A stretch of 5,416 nt of DNA from JAYTXL01 sp043742955 (GTDB taxonomy: Bacteria > Verrucomicrobiota > Verrucomicrobiia > Limisphaerales > JAYTXL01). Of the stretch, positions 5,089 to 5,416 are shown in pieces. The position numbers and the translations under genes are program-made. Position 1 is the stretch's first letter; the number at the start of each line of letters is the position of its first letter. The stretch lies in contig JAYTXL010000195.1 of assembly GCA_043742955.1 (NCBI GenBank), positions 1 to 5,416 of the forward strand. The letters are read 5' to 3'. The notes under the pieces were generated by a model. It was not told the DNA's origin, ran no database searches, and saw nothing but the letters and a program-made list of their open reading frames with translations.

Positions 5089-5416
5089 ATGAAGCCGATT
5101 AAACCGTGGTGGTGGAGGGTTAAAGGGAATGGGATTACCCGGGGGGCGGACTTCTTGCTTGGCTTGGGAGTGCTGCTGGTCGGAGGGGTGGTCGCTGTGG
5201 GGCAACCGGCTCCGCGTGTTTTCACGAAAGCCATCCCCTTGAATGTGCCCGCGAAGGGGCAAGCGGGATTTACCCAACTGTTACCACGGCAAACCGGGAT
5301 TAATTTCACCAATTACGTCAGCGACCGGACCATCATGGATTACCGCAACGCGACGGTGGCCGGGCTGGCGGTGGGGGACGTGGATGGGGATGGATTGCCG
5401 GACATATTTTTCTGTC
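5089..5416 (+). CDS. Exported FG-GAP/VCBS repeat protein (ASPIC/UnbV-like), 3' end cut by window edge
   Basis: The frame from ATG 5089 stays open to the right edge (109 codons), so only the N-terminus is visible. Residues 1-20 are basic and Trp-rich (KPWWWRVK). Residues 22-38 form a hydrophobic segment (FLLGLGVLLVGGVVAVG), giving a signal peptide or signal anchor. QTGINFTNY at 68-76 is the usual opening of the first blade in PVC CRTAC1/ASPIC-UnbV proteins. GLAVGDVDGDGLPDIFF (92-108) is an FG-GAP repeat with the calcium-binding D97-x-D99-x-D101-G-x-x-D105 motif. Full members are typically many hundreds of residues long and fold as surface or periplasmic beta-propellers; an ASPIC/UnbV C-terminal domain is expected but cannot be seen. 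No Shine-Dalgarno is visible; an ATG at 5078 opens only a four-codon frame that ends on the real start (TTATGA). The gene follows a terminator, so it needs its own promoter in 4981-5088. Confidence 0.85.
   Translation, partial: MKPIKPWWWRVKGNGITRGADFLLGLGVLLVGGVVAVGQPAPRVFTKAIPLNVPAKGQAGFTQLLPRQTGINFTNYVSDRTIMDYRNATVAGLAVGDVDGDGLPDIFFC

Noticed and set aside
4993..5312. Minus-strand frames at the right end
   Set aside because: They overlap the plus-strand frame with the clear FG-GAP motif and have no recognisable features themselves.
1..5416. CRISPR array, tRNA, riboswitch, toxin-antitoxin pair or defence island
   Set aside because: No regularly spaced repeats, tRNA-like fold, conserved aptamer or paired small toxin/antitoxin genes could be seen on either strand.

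Overview
The window looks like a stretch of chromosome from a member of the PVC superphylum, most likely Verrucomicrobiota (Pedosphaera/Limisphaerales-like). No marker gene is present, so this rests on protein families: a fused cupredoxin plus Pirellula/Verrucomicrobium-type heme domain, a type II secretion-like prepilin with an H-x-DG tail, and the start of an FG-GAP/VCBS repeat protein resembling the ASPIC/UnbV group. All genes read on the plus strand.

Left part (1-1205): a REP-associated tyrosine transposase (IS200-like Y1 superfamily, HUH) enters from the left edge with its first codons missing and stops at 921. Within a few bases begins a GNAT acetyltransferase reading frame that has only its C-terminal half. 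The transposase unit therefore appears to have landed in, or recombined into, the acetyltransferase gene.

Middle (1202-3705): two bases after the acetyltransferase stop lies a large exported protein with three parts in order: a helical HEAT-like region, a type 1 copper domain with a full His/Cys/His/Met ligand set, and a CxxCH cytochrome domain. It looks like a periplasmic electron-transfer protein. It is followed by a small lipoprotein gene whose conserved C-terminus has been pushed into another frame at a run of six A residues.

Right part (3829-5416): a prepilin-like exported protein ends at a very strong rho-independent terminator (15-bp perfect stem and T5). After a 108-base gap starts an exported protein with a calcium-binding FG-GAP motif, cut off by the right edge.

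The genes do not form an obvious single pathway. What joins them is envelope location: periplasmic redox protein, lipoprotein, pseudopilin-like protein and exported repeat protein. I see no CRISPR array, tRNA, rRNA, defence module or clearly new system. The best leads are the transposase/acetyltransferase junction, the three-part copper/heme protein and the A6 frameshift.
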